DNA of 40,572 nucleotides from Clostridia bacterium (GTDB lineage: Bacteria > Bacillota > Clostridia > Oscillospirales > Acutalibacteraceae). Below are positions 6,639-15,600 of this stretch, piece by piece. Each line of letters begins with the position of its first letter. Within the stretch, counting starts at the first letter, position 1. Location: assembly GCA_017402845.1 (NCBI GenBank), contig JAFPLH010000087.1, forward strand, positions 1-40,572. Reading direction: 5' to 3'. Position numbers and translations under genes: made by a program. The notes under the pieces were generated by a model, which made no database searches, was not told the DNA's origin, and was given only the letters and a program-made list of their open reading frames with translations.

Positions 6639-7775
6639 TTAAATTCTCTTACCGAGGTTTTCTATATTATCATTATAGAATTGCTCAAAGTTATCGTTAT
6701 CGAGTGCATCTCTTATCTTCTGCATTAAATCGTTGTAGAAATACAGGTTATGCATAACGGCAAGACGCATTGCAAGCATTTCACCGCTTTTAAATAAATG
6801 TCTGATATAAGCCCTGTTGAAATTCCTGCATACAGGACAACCGCATTGAGAATCAATAGGCGATTCATCAAGAGCGTATTTTGCGTTAAACATATTTCTG
6901 CATCCTTCGCTTGTAAAAACGTGTGCGTGCCTTGCATTTCGTGAGGGCATAACACAATCGAAAATATCAATGCCACGTTTCACGGCTTCCAGAATATTTG
7001 CAGGCGTACCCACACCCATTAAATAACGGGGCTTGTTCTCAGGCATAAACGGCTCGACGGTTTCAATAATGCTGTACATTTCTTCTGTGCTTTCACCTAC
7101 GGCAAGACCGCCTATCGCATAACCCGGCAAATCAAGCTCAGCGATCCTTTTCATATGGTCAATTCTGAGATCATTGTAAGTGCTGCCTTGATTAATACCA
7201 AAAAGAAGCTGTTCCTTATTTATGGTATCATCTTTTTTGTTAAGCAGCTCCATTTCGTTTTTGCAGCGCACAAGCCATCTGTATGTGCGGTCACAGCTTT
7301 TTTTCGTATAGTTGTACTCAGCAGGATTTTCAATACATTCGTCAAAAGCCATAGCGATAGTTGAACCAAGATTTGACTGAATACGCATACTTTCTTCAGG
7401 TCCCATAAATATTTTATGCCCGTCTATATGAGAGGCAAACGTTACGCCTTCTTCTTTGATATTTCTGAGTTTGGCAAGCGAAAAAACCTGAAATCCGCCG
7501 CTGTCGGTAAGAATAGGACCGTTCCAGCGAGTGAATTTATGCAGTCCGCCAAGCTTCTTGACATTTTCATCTCCCGGACGCAAGTGCAGGTGATAAGTAT
7601 TGCACAGTTGTACTTGACATTTTATTTCTTTCAGATCTAATGCAGATACAGCGCCTTTAATTGCGCCGCAGGTGGCAACATTCATAAATGCAGGCGTCTG
7701 TATAACACCGTGTACAGTTGTAAACTCAGCACGTCTTGCACAACCGCATTTTTTCTTTATTTCAAAATCAGCCAT
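6639..7775 (-). CDS. tgt: Queuine/preQ1 tRNA-guanine transglycosylase
   Basis: A 378-residue enzyme that swaps the wobble guanine of GUN anticodons for the queuosine precursor. DSGGFQVFSL carries one catalytic Asp, and GIDIFDCVMPSRNARHA carries the nucleophilic Asp and the tRNA-contact loop. The zinc site is seen as CGCPVC plus a downstream Cys/His region (YIRHLF, AVMHNL). Length is typical. AAAGGAG precedes the ATG. It heads a tgt-yajC operon from a clear promoter. The de novo queuosine genes are not in this window. Confidence 0.97.
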   Translation of the reverse strand: MADFEIKKKCGCARRAEFTTVHGVIQTPAFMNVATCGAIKGAVSALDLKEIKCQVQLCNTYHLHLRPGDENVKKLGGLHKFTRWNGPILTDSGGFQVFSLAKLRNIKEEGVTFASHIDGHKIFMGPEESMRIQSNLGSTIAMAFDECIENPAEYNYTKKSCDRTYRWLVRCKNEMELLNKKDDTINKEQLLFGINQGSTYNDLRIDHMKRIAELDLPGYAIGGLAVGESTEEMYSIIETVEPFMPENKPRYLMGVGTPANILEAVKRGIDIFDCVMPSRNARHAHVFTSEGCRNMFNAKYALDESPIDSQCGCPVCRNFNRAYIRHLFKSGEMLAMRLAVMHNLYFYNDLMQKIRDALDNDNFEQFYNDNIENLGKRI

Positions 7776-7804
7776 TATATTTCTCCTTTTTTTGTTTTCA
7801 TATT

Positions 7805-7833
7805 ATTTTACCATATATTCAGTATTTTTTCAA
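7805..7833 (-). promoter_or_regulatory. Predicted promoter of tgt-yajC
   Basis: Minus strand: TTGAAA (7828-7833), 17-bp spacer, TAAAAT (7805-7810), 30 bp upstream of the tgt start. Confidence 0.72.
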
Positions 7834-7866
7834 CGTATAATCAAAGAATAAAAATGTGCTTGATTA

Positions 7867-7895
7867 TTGCAACTTTTTACAATGTGTTATATAAT
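7867..7895 (+). promoter_or_regulatory. Predicted promoter of the GH31 gene
   Basis: TTGCAA (7867-7872), 17-bp spacer, TATAAT (7890-7895), 33 bp before the chosen start. It is divergent from the tgt promoter. Confidence 0.72.
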
Positions 7896-7928
7896 AATAA
7901 CATAATATTATGACAGGAGATGATTTTT

Positions 7929-9974
7929 ATGTATGATAGTATAAAGAAGTACAGATTTGGTAAACCAATACAAACTAACGCTGTAACTTATGAAATAGCT
8001 CTTAGCACAGGTGAACCTGATTATATTCAGATAAGCGAAAACAAGAAAACCATAGAATATAAAATGGGCAGGAATGATAAAATATACGGATTGGGCGAAG
8101 CTGTAAGAGGCATAAATAAACGAGGCTGGATATATGAGAGCTATTGTAATGATGATCCGCTGCACACAGAAACTAAGCGTTCTTTATACGGGGCACATCC
8201 GTTTATAATAGTAGACGGTGAAAACGTGTTCGGACTTTTTACGGATTATCCCGACAAGGTTGTTTTTGATATAGGTTATACCGATATAGATACTATTAGT
8301 GTAACAGTAGGTTCTCCCGATTATGACTTGTATATCATATTCGGAGATACACCGTATGATATTGTAAAAGCTTTCAGAAAGCTTATCGGCAAGAGTTATA
8401 CAGCGCCTTTTTGGTCTTTTGGATTTCAGCAAAGCCGCTGGAGCTACTATACATCAAAAGACGTTCAGTCGGTTATTGACGGGTACAGGGATAACGATTT
8501 CCCCATAGACGCTGTTTATCTTGACATTGACTATATGGAAAGCTTTAAAGACTTTACAGTAAGCGAGGAACGCTTTCCTGAATTTGACAGCTTTGTAAAA
8601 GAAGCAGTACAGCAGAATATACATCTTGTACCCATAATAGACGCAGGCGTTAAGATAGAGGACGGATACACCATATATGATGAAGGAAAAGAAAAGGGTT
8701 ACTTCTGCAAAGATGATAAAGGAAAAGATTTTGTTGCAGCCGTTTGGCCCGGAAAGGTATGTTTTCCCGATTTTCTGAATGACAGCGCAGCGGCTTGGTT
8801 TGGATCGAAGTATAAATATCTGATAGATAAGGGAATAGACGGCTTCTGGAACGATATGAACGAGCCGGCGATCTTCTATTCAGAGAACAGGCTTGAAAAA
8901 GCACTTTGCAAAATATCTTCATATAAGGGCAAAAACATAGGTATATATGATTTTTTCGGTCTGAAAGATACGGTTCTCGGACTTTCTAACAGCGGTGAAG
9001 ATTACAGCGCTATGTATCATAACATCAACGGAGAGAGTGTTTGTCATGATCGTGTACATAATCTTTATGGGTATAAAATGACGACTTCGGCGTCAAATGC
9101 TTTTAAAGAGATAGCGCCGGATAAGAATATACTGTTGTTTTCGAGAGCGTCGTATATTGGTATGCACCGATACAGCGGAATTTGGATGGGTGACAATCAG
9201 TCGTGGTGGTCACATATAAAGCTGAATCTGCAAATGCTGCCGTCGCTTAATATGTGCGGCTTTCTATATAGCGGAGCTGATCTAACAGGCTTCGGAGATA
9301 ACTGTACCGAAGAATTGGCGTTAAGGTGGCTTGCACTGGGAATTTTTACTCCATTAATGAGAAATCATTCTGCTTTAGGAACGAGAGATCAGGAGTATTA
9401 CAGATTCAAAAACACCGAGGTATTCAGAAACATACTTAAATTACGATATGCACTCATACCGTATATTTACAGTGAGTTTATGAAGGCTGTCGAGAATGAC
9501 GATATGTTATTTAAACCTCTTGCTTTTGTATACAGGGGAGATAAGCTTGCAGAAGCCGTTGAAGATCAGCTTATTTTTGGTGACAATATGATGATCGCAC
9601 CGGTATATGAGCCTAACGCTTTGGGAAGATATGTCTATATACCCGAAGATATGTGTGCGGTAAGATTTCGCTCAGAAACAGACTTTACATTTACCGATTA
9701 TACAAAAGGTCATTATTTCGTTGAAATACCATGTGATGAGGTTGTTGTATTTATCCGCAAAAATACACTTATACCGTTAATAAGCTCTGCACCGTCAACA
9801 GCTCAGCTTGATTACTCTACAATGAAATTTATAGGAAAGATAACGGCTCCTTATGTATATACGGTAATAAAAGAAAAGGGTATATTAAACGGCATTTCAC
9901 ATACAGAGAAAACAAACTATCGAATCATACCGGATAATGATACTTGTGTATACAATAACTATACAATAGAATAG
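7929..9974 (+). CDS. Glycoside hydrolase family 31 (alpha-glucosidase-like)
   Basis: A 681-residue cytosolic enzyme (no signal peptide) of GH31, retaining alpha-glycosidases acting on alpha-glucosides or alpha-xylosides. An N-terminal beta-sandwich (about 1-150, with YGLGE) precedes the catalytic barrel. The nucleophile is Asp309 in WNDMNEP and the acid/base is Asp422 in WMGDNQSWW. Downstream are the sugar-contact LMRNHSALGTRDQE region and C-terminal beta domains. The start at 7929 is preferred because AGGAG lies 9 nt upstream, while the ATG at 7920 abuts the ribosome site. It stands alone with its own promoter and terminator. Substrate specificity (maltose, isomaltose, nigerose or xylosides) cannot be fixed from sequence. 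Confidence 0.95.
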   Translation: MYDSIKKYRFGKPIQTNAVTYEIALSTGEPDYIQISENKKTIEYKMGRNDKIYGLGEAVRGINKRGWIYESYCNDDPLHTETKRSLYGAHPFIIVDGENVFGLFTDYPDKVVFDIGYTDIDTISVTVGSPDYDLYIIFGDTPYDIVKAFRKLIGKSYTAPFWSFGFQQSRWSYYTSKDVQSVIDGYRDNDFPIDAVYLDIDYMESFKDFTVSEERFPEFDSFVKEAVQQNIHLVPIIDAGVKIEDGYTIYDEGKEKGYFCKDDKGKDFVAAVWPGKVCFPDFLNDSAAAWFGSKYKYLIDKGIDGFWNDMNEPAIFYSENRLEKALCKISSYKGKNIGIYDFFGLKDTVLGLSNSGEDYSAMYHNINGESVCHDRVHNLYGYKMTTSASNAFKEIAPDKNILLFSRASYIGMHRYSGIWMGDNQSWWSHIKLNLQMLPSLNMCGFLYSGADLTGFGDNCTEELALRWLALGIFTPLMRNHSALGTRDQEYYRFKNTEVFRNILKLRYALIPYIYSEFMKAVENDDMLFKPLAFVYRGDKLAEAVEDQLIFGDNMMIAPVYEPNALGRYVYIPEDMCAVRFRSETDFTFTDYTKGHYFVEIPCDEVVVFIRKNTLIPLISSAPSTAQLDYSTMKFIGKITAPYVYTVIKEKGILNGISHTEKTNYRIIPDNDTCVYNNYTIE

Positions 9975-9982
9975 TTGCTAAG

Positions 9983-10031
9983 AAAAAAGCACTCCCGCAA
10001 ACAGAATTTCTGTAATAACGGGGGTGCTTTT
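9983..10031. terminator. Bidirectional terminator between GH31 and the transporter
   Basis: The stem aaagcactcccg/cgggggtgcttt (about 9986-9997 and 10019-10030) carries a T-run on both sides, stronger on the minus strand. It ends both convergent genes. Confidence 0.85.
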
Positions 10032-10044
10032 ATGATATGCAGTT

Positions 10045-11427
10045 TTATTTTATAATTCCTAAAGAGCCGAGCAGAAGAACGAAAAGCAATACAGGAGCAA
10101 TAAATTTTATCATTGCAATGTAGAGTTTTTTTCTGGCAAATTTTTCACCATTCTTTGTTGCTTCATCAATAATTGTTTTCGGTTTAACTACCCAGCCGAT
10201 AAGTATGCAGGTACCAATCGCAACAAGCGGCATAAAGATATTATTGCTCACGTAGTCCATAATATCAAGTATCTGTGCGGTTGAACCGTTCGGAAGCTTT
10301 AATTCAAAGTACAGTAAATTGTAGCCAAGACAGATTATAATACCTATAACAAGTGCAATAACACTTTCGATAATAGTTGCTTTCTTCCTTGACCAGCCGA
10401 AAGCGTCGATCAAGCTTGCAACAACAGCCTCCAATACCGAGATAGCGCTTGTTAAAGCTGCAAGTAGAACCATAAAGAAGAAAACAGCTCCTATAATGTT
10501 TCCGATAAAGCCCATTTCTGCAAAAACCTTTGGCAGGGCAATAAACATAAGTCCCGGACCTGAATTCTCCATTCCCTGTTCTCCGATAAATACATAAACG
10601 GCAGGAATTATCATTACACCTGCAAGAAAAGCGACAAGTGTATCAAAGAATTCTATCTGGTTTACAGAATTCATCAAATTTCCTTTATCCTTGAAATAAG
10701 AACCGTATGTAATCATAATACCCATAGCAACGCTTATGCTGTAAAAAAGCTGTCCCATTGCGTCCATCACGACAATAAAAATATCTTTGGCAGATTTTCC
10801 TGCAAAGTTTGGAATAACATAAACTTTAAATCCGTCTAAACCTGTTCTGCCTTCGTTGCCGTGTATAGTTATTGAAAAAATCGAGATAGCAACAACAAAA
10901 ACAAGAAGTACGGGCATAAGAATTTTTGAAATAGACTCAATACCCTTGTTTACACCTTGATAGATAATAAACGCAACGACTGCCAAAAAGATAATGTCAA
11001 ATATGATCGGCTGAAAATAATCTGTAATAAAGCCTGTGAAATAGCCGTCTTGTGACGCAGAAGTTCCGGCACCCGTGGCAAATGCAACGAAGTATTTGAG
11101 AACCCATCCGCCAATGATACAATAGTAGGGCAGTATCATAAACGGTACTAAACAAGCAAGAACACCGATCCATTTGAATTTTTCATTCAGCTTGCTGTAA
11201 GCTGTGAGCGCACTTTGTTTTGTTTTTCTTCCGATAGATATTTCCGAAACAAGCAAAGTAAAACCAAATGTCAGAGCTAAGATCAGATAAACAAATAAGA
11301 ATATTCCTCCGCCGTCTTTGGCTGCAAGATAGGGGAAACGCCAGATGTTTCCGAGTCCTACCGCACTGCCTGCCGCAGCGAGGACAAATCCGATAGAACT
11401 GGAAAAAGAATTCCTTTTTTCTTCCAT
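10045..11427 (-). CDS. Sodium-dependent transporter, NSS/SNF family
   Basis: A 460-residue polytopic membrane protein with about 11-12 helices, homologous to LeuT-type sodium-coupled amino acid symporters. The family signature near the N-terminus is clear: GFVLAAAGSAVGLGNIWRFPYL holds the sodium-site and unwound TM1 residues. The start at 11427 (MEEKRN) has GAGGAGAG 8 nt upstream. A strong promoter follows directly upstream, so it is a single-gene unit. The substrate is likely an amino acid or amine but cannot be assigned from the sequence. Confidence 0.94.
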   Translation of the reverse strand: MEEKRNSFSSSIGFVLAAAGSAVGLGNIWRFPYLAAKDGGGIFLFVYLILALTFGFTLLVSEISIGRKTKQSALTAYSKLNEKFKWIGVLACLVPFMILPYYCIIGGWVLKYFVAFATGAGTSASQDGYFTGFITDYFQPIIFDIIFLAVVAFIIYQGVNKGIESISKILMPVLLVFVVAISIFSITIHGNEGRTGLDGFKVYVIPNFAGKSAKDIFIVVMDAMGQLFYSISVAMGIMITYGSYFKDKGNLMNSVNQIEFFDTLVAFLAGVMIIPAVYVFIGEQGMENSGPGLMFIALPKVFAEMGFIGNIIGAVFFFMVLLAALTSAISVLEAVVASLIDAFGWSRKKATIIESVIALVIGIIICLGYNLLYFELKLPNGSTAQILDIMDYVSNNIFMPLVAIGTCILIGWVVKPKTIIDEATKNGEKFARKKLYIAMIKFIAPVLLFVLLLGSLGIIK

Positions 11428-11462
11428 TAACAATTCTCTCCTCGAAAAAGTAGTATTTTACT

Positions 11463-11491
11463 ATTATAACATATTGTACAAAAAAAATCAA
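11463..11491 (-). promoter_or_regulatory. Predicted promoter of the NSS transporter
   Basis: Minus strand: TTGATT (11486-11491), 17-bp spacer, TATAAT (11463-11468). Confidence 0.78.
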
Positions 11492-11499
11492 TAATGATT

Positions 11500-11534
11500 A
11501 GCAAAAAATAACCTGTGCATATTCTTGCACAGGT
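11500..11534 (-). terminator. Terminator of the DUF3592 gene
   Basis: The perfect 9-bp stem acctgtgca/tgcacaggt (11511-11519, 11526-11534), read on the minus strand, is followed by a T-rich run at 11502-11510. It begins 8 bp after the stop codon. Confidence 0.82.
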
Positions 11535-11541
11535 TTTCAGG

Positions 11542-11970
11542 TCAAATCGACAGATCGTCAATGCTTCTTGTCGGTCTTACAGGTTTTGCAAATAATGTCA
11601 GAATAGCTATGATAAGTGAAATAATACCAACAATGCGAAATGCAAGAACAGTATCATCATGATTAATATACTCGAAGAATTCGCCTGTGTTTTCCGGATT
11701 TATAAAAAGACTTACTGTTTGACCTTTATTAGGTCTGTTTTTTGAATTGCTGTTTGATACTCGTGTAAGCACCTCGCCGTTATATTCAAATTCATAAACA
11801 GGAGTGAATTCAGTAACGCCGTTGTCTGTGTTTTTGAGATAATCAACGATAGTTGCAGAAACTTCAACTGTACAATTGCTGTTGTTCTTTCTTAACTGAG
11901 AGGGAATAATAAATGTTAATATTATTCCCGGTATAAAAATTAACGAGAAAACTATTATTTTTGATCTCAT
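11542..11970 (-). CDS. DUF3592 family membrane protein
   Basis: A 142-residue protein with an N-terminal membrane helix (residues 4-22), an extracytoplasmic beta domain, and a C-terminal helix (about 108-128). The beta domain shows the DUF3592 pattern: ATIVDY strand, TPVYEFEYNGE, GQTVSLFINPENTGEFF. AAGGTG precedes the ATG. The function of the family is unknown. A decayed second copy lies directly upstream, and a third, larger member is at 39291-40256, so this family has expanded locally. Confidence 0.8.
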   Translation of the reverse strand: MRSKIIVFSLIFIPGIILTFIIPSQLRKNNSNCTVEVSATIVDYLKNTDNGVTEFTPVYEFEYNGEVLTRVSNSNSKNRPNKGQTVSLFINPENTGEFFEYINHDDTVLAFRIVGIISLIIAILTLFAKPVRPTRSIDDLSI

Positions 11971-12081
11971 AATTCACCTTCCTATTCTTTATCAGTATAC
12001 CAAACCGTAACTTTGCAGTTTCGATAGATCAAGGGCAATACATAAAAGATATGCTGTTTTGAAGCCTTTTAATGCGTAATT

Positions 12082-12509
12082 TCATAAATAAGCTCGGTTA
12101 ATTCTTCGTGGATCAGCTCCTAAGAATGACATTAAAACAGACATTACAATCAAAACACTACCAATAATTCTGAATATTCTGATCGTTTTTGCGTCACGTA
12201 CCGAATCAAAAAACTCGTCTAAATTATCCGGATTAACTAAAAGCTTAACTTCTTCATCGACATTTGGCTTAGAGCTTGTGGAATAGTTTGTTGTACGTGT
12301 GATTTGCTCACCTCTGAACTTAAACTGATAAACGGCGCATATGTAACCGAGTTGCTTTCGGTGCCGTGGCTTTCTTTTACAGCAATGATAACTGCCGGTA
12401 CTTCAAGAGTACATCTGCCTTATTTTTCGCTTAAATTTTTTGGGAGCTGAAAAGCAAATACGATTCCGGGAATAAGAAATATTATTAGTAATAGTATCTT
12501 TGCTTTCAT
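12082..12509 (-). pseudogene. Decayed DUF3592 paralogue (one stop, one frameshift)
   Basis: Reading the minus strand from the ATG at 12509 gives MKAKILLLIIFLIPGIVF, the same N-terminal helix as the intact neighbour, then an in-frame TAA (near 12420) after LPKNLSEK. The frame continues with GRCTLEVPAVII, aligned to NCTVEVSATIV of the intact gene. A one-base loss near the codons for TYAP then shifts the frame, which resumes as VYQFKFRGEQITRT, VDEEVKLLVNPDNLDEFF and a C-terminal membrane helix, ending at TGA 12082-12084. The whole length is recognisable, so decay is recent compared with loss of the gene. Confidence 0.82.
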
Positions 12510-12530
12510 AAATTACCTCAATACTTTCAG

Positions 12531-12611
12531 AGCAGCACCGCATAAAGATTTCTCGAATTAATCTTAAAATCTGTATGTATTTTTTCGTCAATTTCTTTGT
12601 GCGGTGTTGCC
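12531..12611. mobile_element. R2-family inverted-repeat element, copy 2 (short)
   Basis: The ends agcagcaccgcataaagat and ctttgtgcggtgttgcc are inverted relatives of the R2 ends at 5022 and 5193. The element is about 81 bp and has a different interior. No clear target duplication remains. It lies between the DUF3592 pseudogene and the 3' end of the LRR gene, 8 bp after that gene's stop on the minus strand, where it would form the transcript's 3' hairpin. Confidence 0.6.
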
Positions 12612-12619
12612 TGATCTTT

Positions 12620-15600
12620 TTAGCTTACAAAATATTCAATTTCTTCTCCGACATAGCTGTTGGTTTTAAGATTAATTGAGTATCTCAGAATGTTCATACA
12701 GTCAGAACCGGTAAGCTTACCGTCTTTGTTGACGTCACCGAGCAATTGCTGTATATCATTGAGAGAAGTCAGGTTAATGGTGTATCTTTGTAATATAAGA
12801 CTGTCCATAGCTGTTATTTTGCCGTCGCAGTTTACATCTCCGAGCAAGCCTTTCTTTTTCAGCGGCTTATCGGGAGATTCTTCCGAGTCGGTATTATCGG
12901 TATTTTCCGTATCAGATTCAGTATCGGTACTATCTGTATTTTCCGTATCAGATTCGGAGTCGGTACTATCCGTATTTTCTGTATCTGTGTCTGAATTGCT
13001 TGTATTATCGGGCTTTAATCCGACAGCAACAATATGAGCGTCAAGATAGTTGTAGTCATTTACAGTGATCTCTCCGTTTTCATTTGCGGTCAATTGATCT
13101 ATATACAGTAAATTATCTCTGTCAGTAAGCTCAATTGTTTTGTCTGAAACATAGAATACAGCATACTGAGTATCGGGGCGAAGCTCAGAGATAGTCAATT
13201 GTGCTTCACCTTTAGAAATGTTTATATTGTTTGCAGAAGCACTGTAATAAACACTGTCAGGAATATACTTCTGGTAATTTTTCCTTACATCTTTAAGTAT
13301 AAGATTACAAGAGTCGGTAACATCATAATATTCCGGACCGTCTTTATCGTAATACTGAGGGGGATAATAAACTTCCGTATAAGTGTATTCATAAGAAATG
13401 TCAATGCTTTTCCATTGATCCTTAGTACCGCTGTAATACACTTCTGAGAAGCTATCGCAGCCGTCAAAAGCGCATGGATATATTTTATTTACGCTTACAG
13501 GTATTTCAACAGCTTTCAGTTTAGTACAGTTTTCAAACAAACTGCTGCGGATAGAGTCAATACGCGAACCCGGTTCAAAACGTACATATTTCAAAAACTT
13601 GCAGCTATAAAATGCTTCCTTTTTTAATTCTTTTAAAGATTTTGGAATAGTAATTCTGTAAAGTCCGCTGTAAGAAAATGCATTTGAACCGATTGCTTGA
13701 AGGTTGTTCGGTAATGTAATGTCATACAAAAGATAATCTTCTTCATTACCGCAATGAGAAAATGCAAATTCGCCTATTTGTTCAAGCTTTGAGGGGAGAG
13801 CTATATTATAAAGCTTGCTGCAGCAATAAAAAGCAAAATCTTCAATCGTTGTTACTGATTCAGGCAAAGTAATGTTTTTCAGACTGCTGCATTTTGAGAA
13901 GCATTCTTCGCTGATCGTTGACAGTTTATCAGGCAGATCAATATGTGAAAGATTATTACATTTAGAAAAAGCTCCCTCTTTGATCTGAGTTACGCTGTTG
14001 GGAATACTGATAGACGAAATTCCTGACGAGCAAAAAGCATATTCACTAATAGTTGTAATGCCGTCGGCTATGTTTATGGATTCAAGAGACGATTCCGCAA
14101 ATACATTAGAGGGTATAGGATCGATCGTTTTAGGAATAGTTACCTTTTTCCACATCGGACACTTATTGAAAGGGAATTCGCCGTCAAAGCTCACAACAGC
14201 GTTTTCGTTAAAAATAACATCTGAAAGCATGGGACAATTTTTGAAAGCTCGTCCCAATATACTTATTTCACCATTAGTAAAGCTAACACCTGTAAGCTCT
14301 GCACACTCGCTGAAAGCACTTTCACCTATTGTCATATTTCTTGAAAAGACAATGGTACCCGGCTGAGCTGAACCGTAAAAAGCTTCGTTTTCAATAATAA
14401 GCGGATCATCACCGCCGGTAAATTCTACCTTTAATGATTTGCAGTTTGTAAAGGCACGTTTGCCTATTTTCTTAATAGACAACGGAATTTTTATATATTG
14501 TATATTATCGCAGTTTTCAAAAGCGCAGTAAGAGATTGATTCTATTTTTTCTGAAAAGGTATATGAACGCAGACCTGAATCAGCAAACAAATACGGCGGA
14601 ATTTCCGTCAGCTCCTCTGGCAGCTCAACGCCTAACAGACTTGAGCAGCCTTTGAAAAGGTATGCACCTATCTTTTCTGCTTTTCTCATTACAACATATT
14701 CAAGAGAAGAACAGCCGATAAAAGCTTCGTTTCCGATCTCAGCAACAGAGTCGGGAAGATCAATTCTTGAAATAGATTTGGAATATGAGAACGCTTTCTC
14801 AGAAATTTTAGTTAATGTATCAGGCAGAGTAACGCTTCTGCAAGCGTTGCATTGAGTAAATGCGAAAGCTCCTATACTTGTAACACCCGGTTCGATTATG
14901 ATTTCTTTTATATCAATGCCGGAAACAGTTTTGCCCTCAAAGCCAGTATAATTATGATACCACGGCGGAACATCAGTTTCACTTGTTAAGCCGTAGTTGT
15001 ACATTTCGCCTGTACCGTAAATATACAGTCTGCCGTTTTTATGTATTTCCCAGAATACGGAAGTACCGCAGTTGCCTATCTCGACTAAAGCAGAAGCTTC
15101 AAGCGCATGACCGGATTCGTCATATTTCGGACAGCGTGTGCTGATATAAACTTCCGGACATTCAGTGAAAAGTTCGTTGTTTACCGCAACAGAGATCTTA
15201 TCCCATTGAGTCTGATCACCGAGATAGTATATTCTGTTCAGGTAATTGATGCTAAATGCATTAGTATCAATAATAGTTACAGTTTCAGGTAATTGCAGAG
15301 CGTCAATGCCGTCAAAATCTGTAAATGCTTTTGGAGAAACACGTTTCACCGTGTTTGGTATAAGCACTTTATCCATGTATTGATACTGAGGAATATATTT
15401 TAAAAGAATACCATTACCTATAATGTTGTATTCGCTGTTAAGAGAGTCAAACCACGGTGTATTTAAAAATGCGTCTGAACCTACTATGCCCAATGTGTCA
15501 GGCAATTCAATTGTTTTAAGCTTTACGCAGTTCATAAATACTTCTTTTCCGAGAGAGTTAAGTCCGGGTGCAAATCCTGCATAAACAAGAGAAGAACAAT

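Noticed and set aside
12885..12992. CRISPR-like regular repeats
   Set aside because: The units are directly adjacent without spacers and encode an in-frame protein linker.
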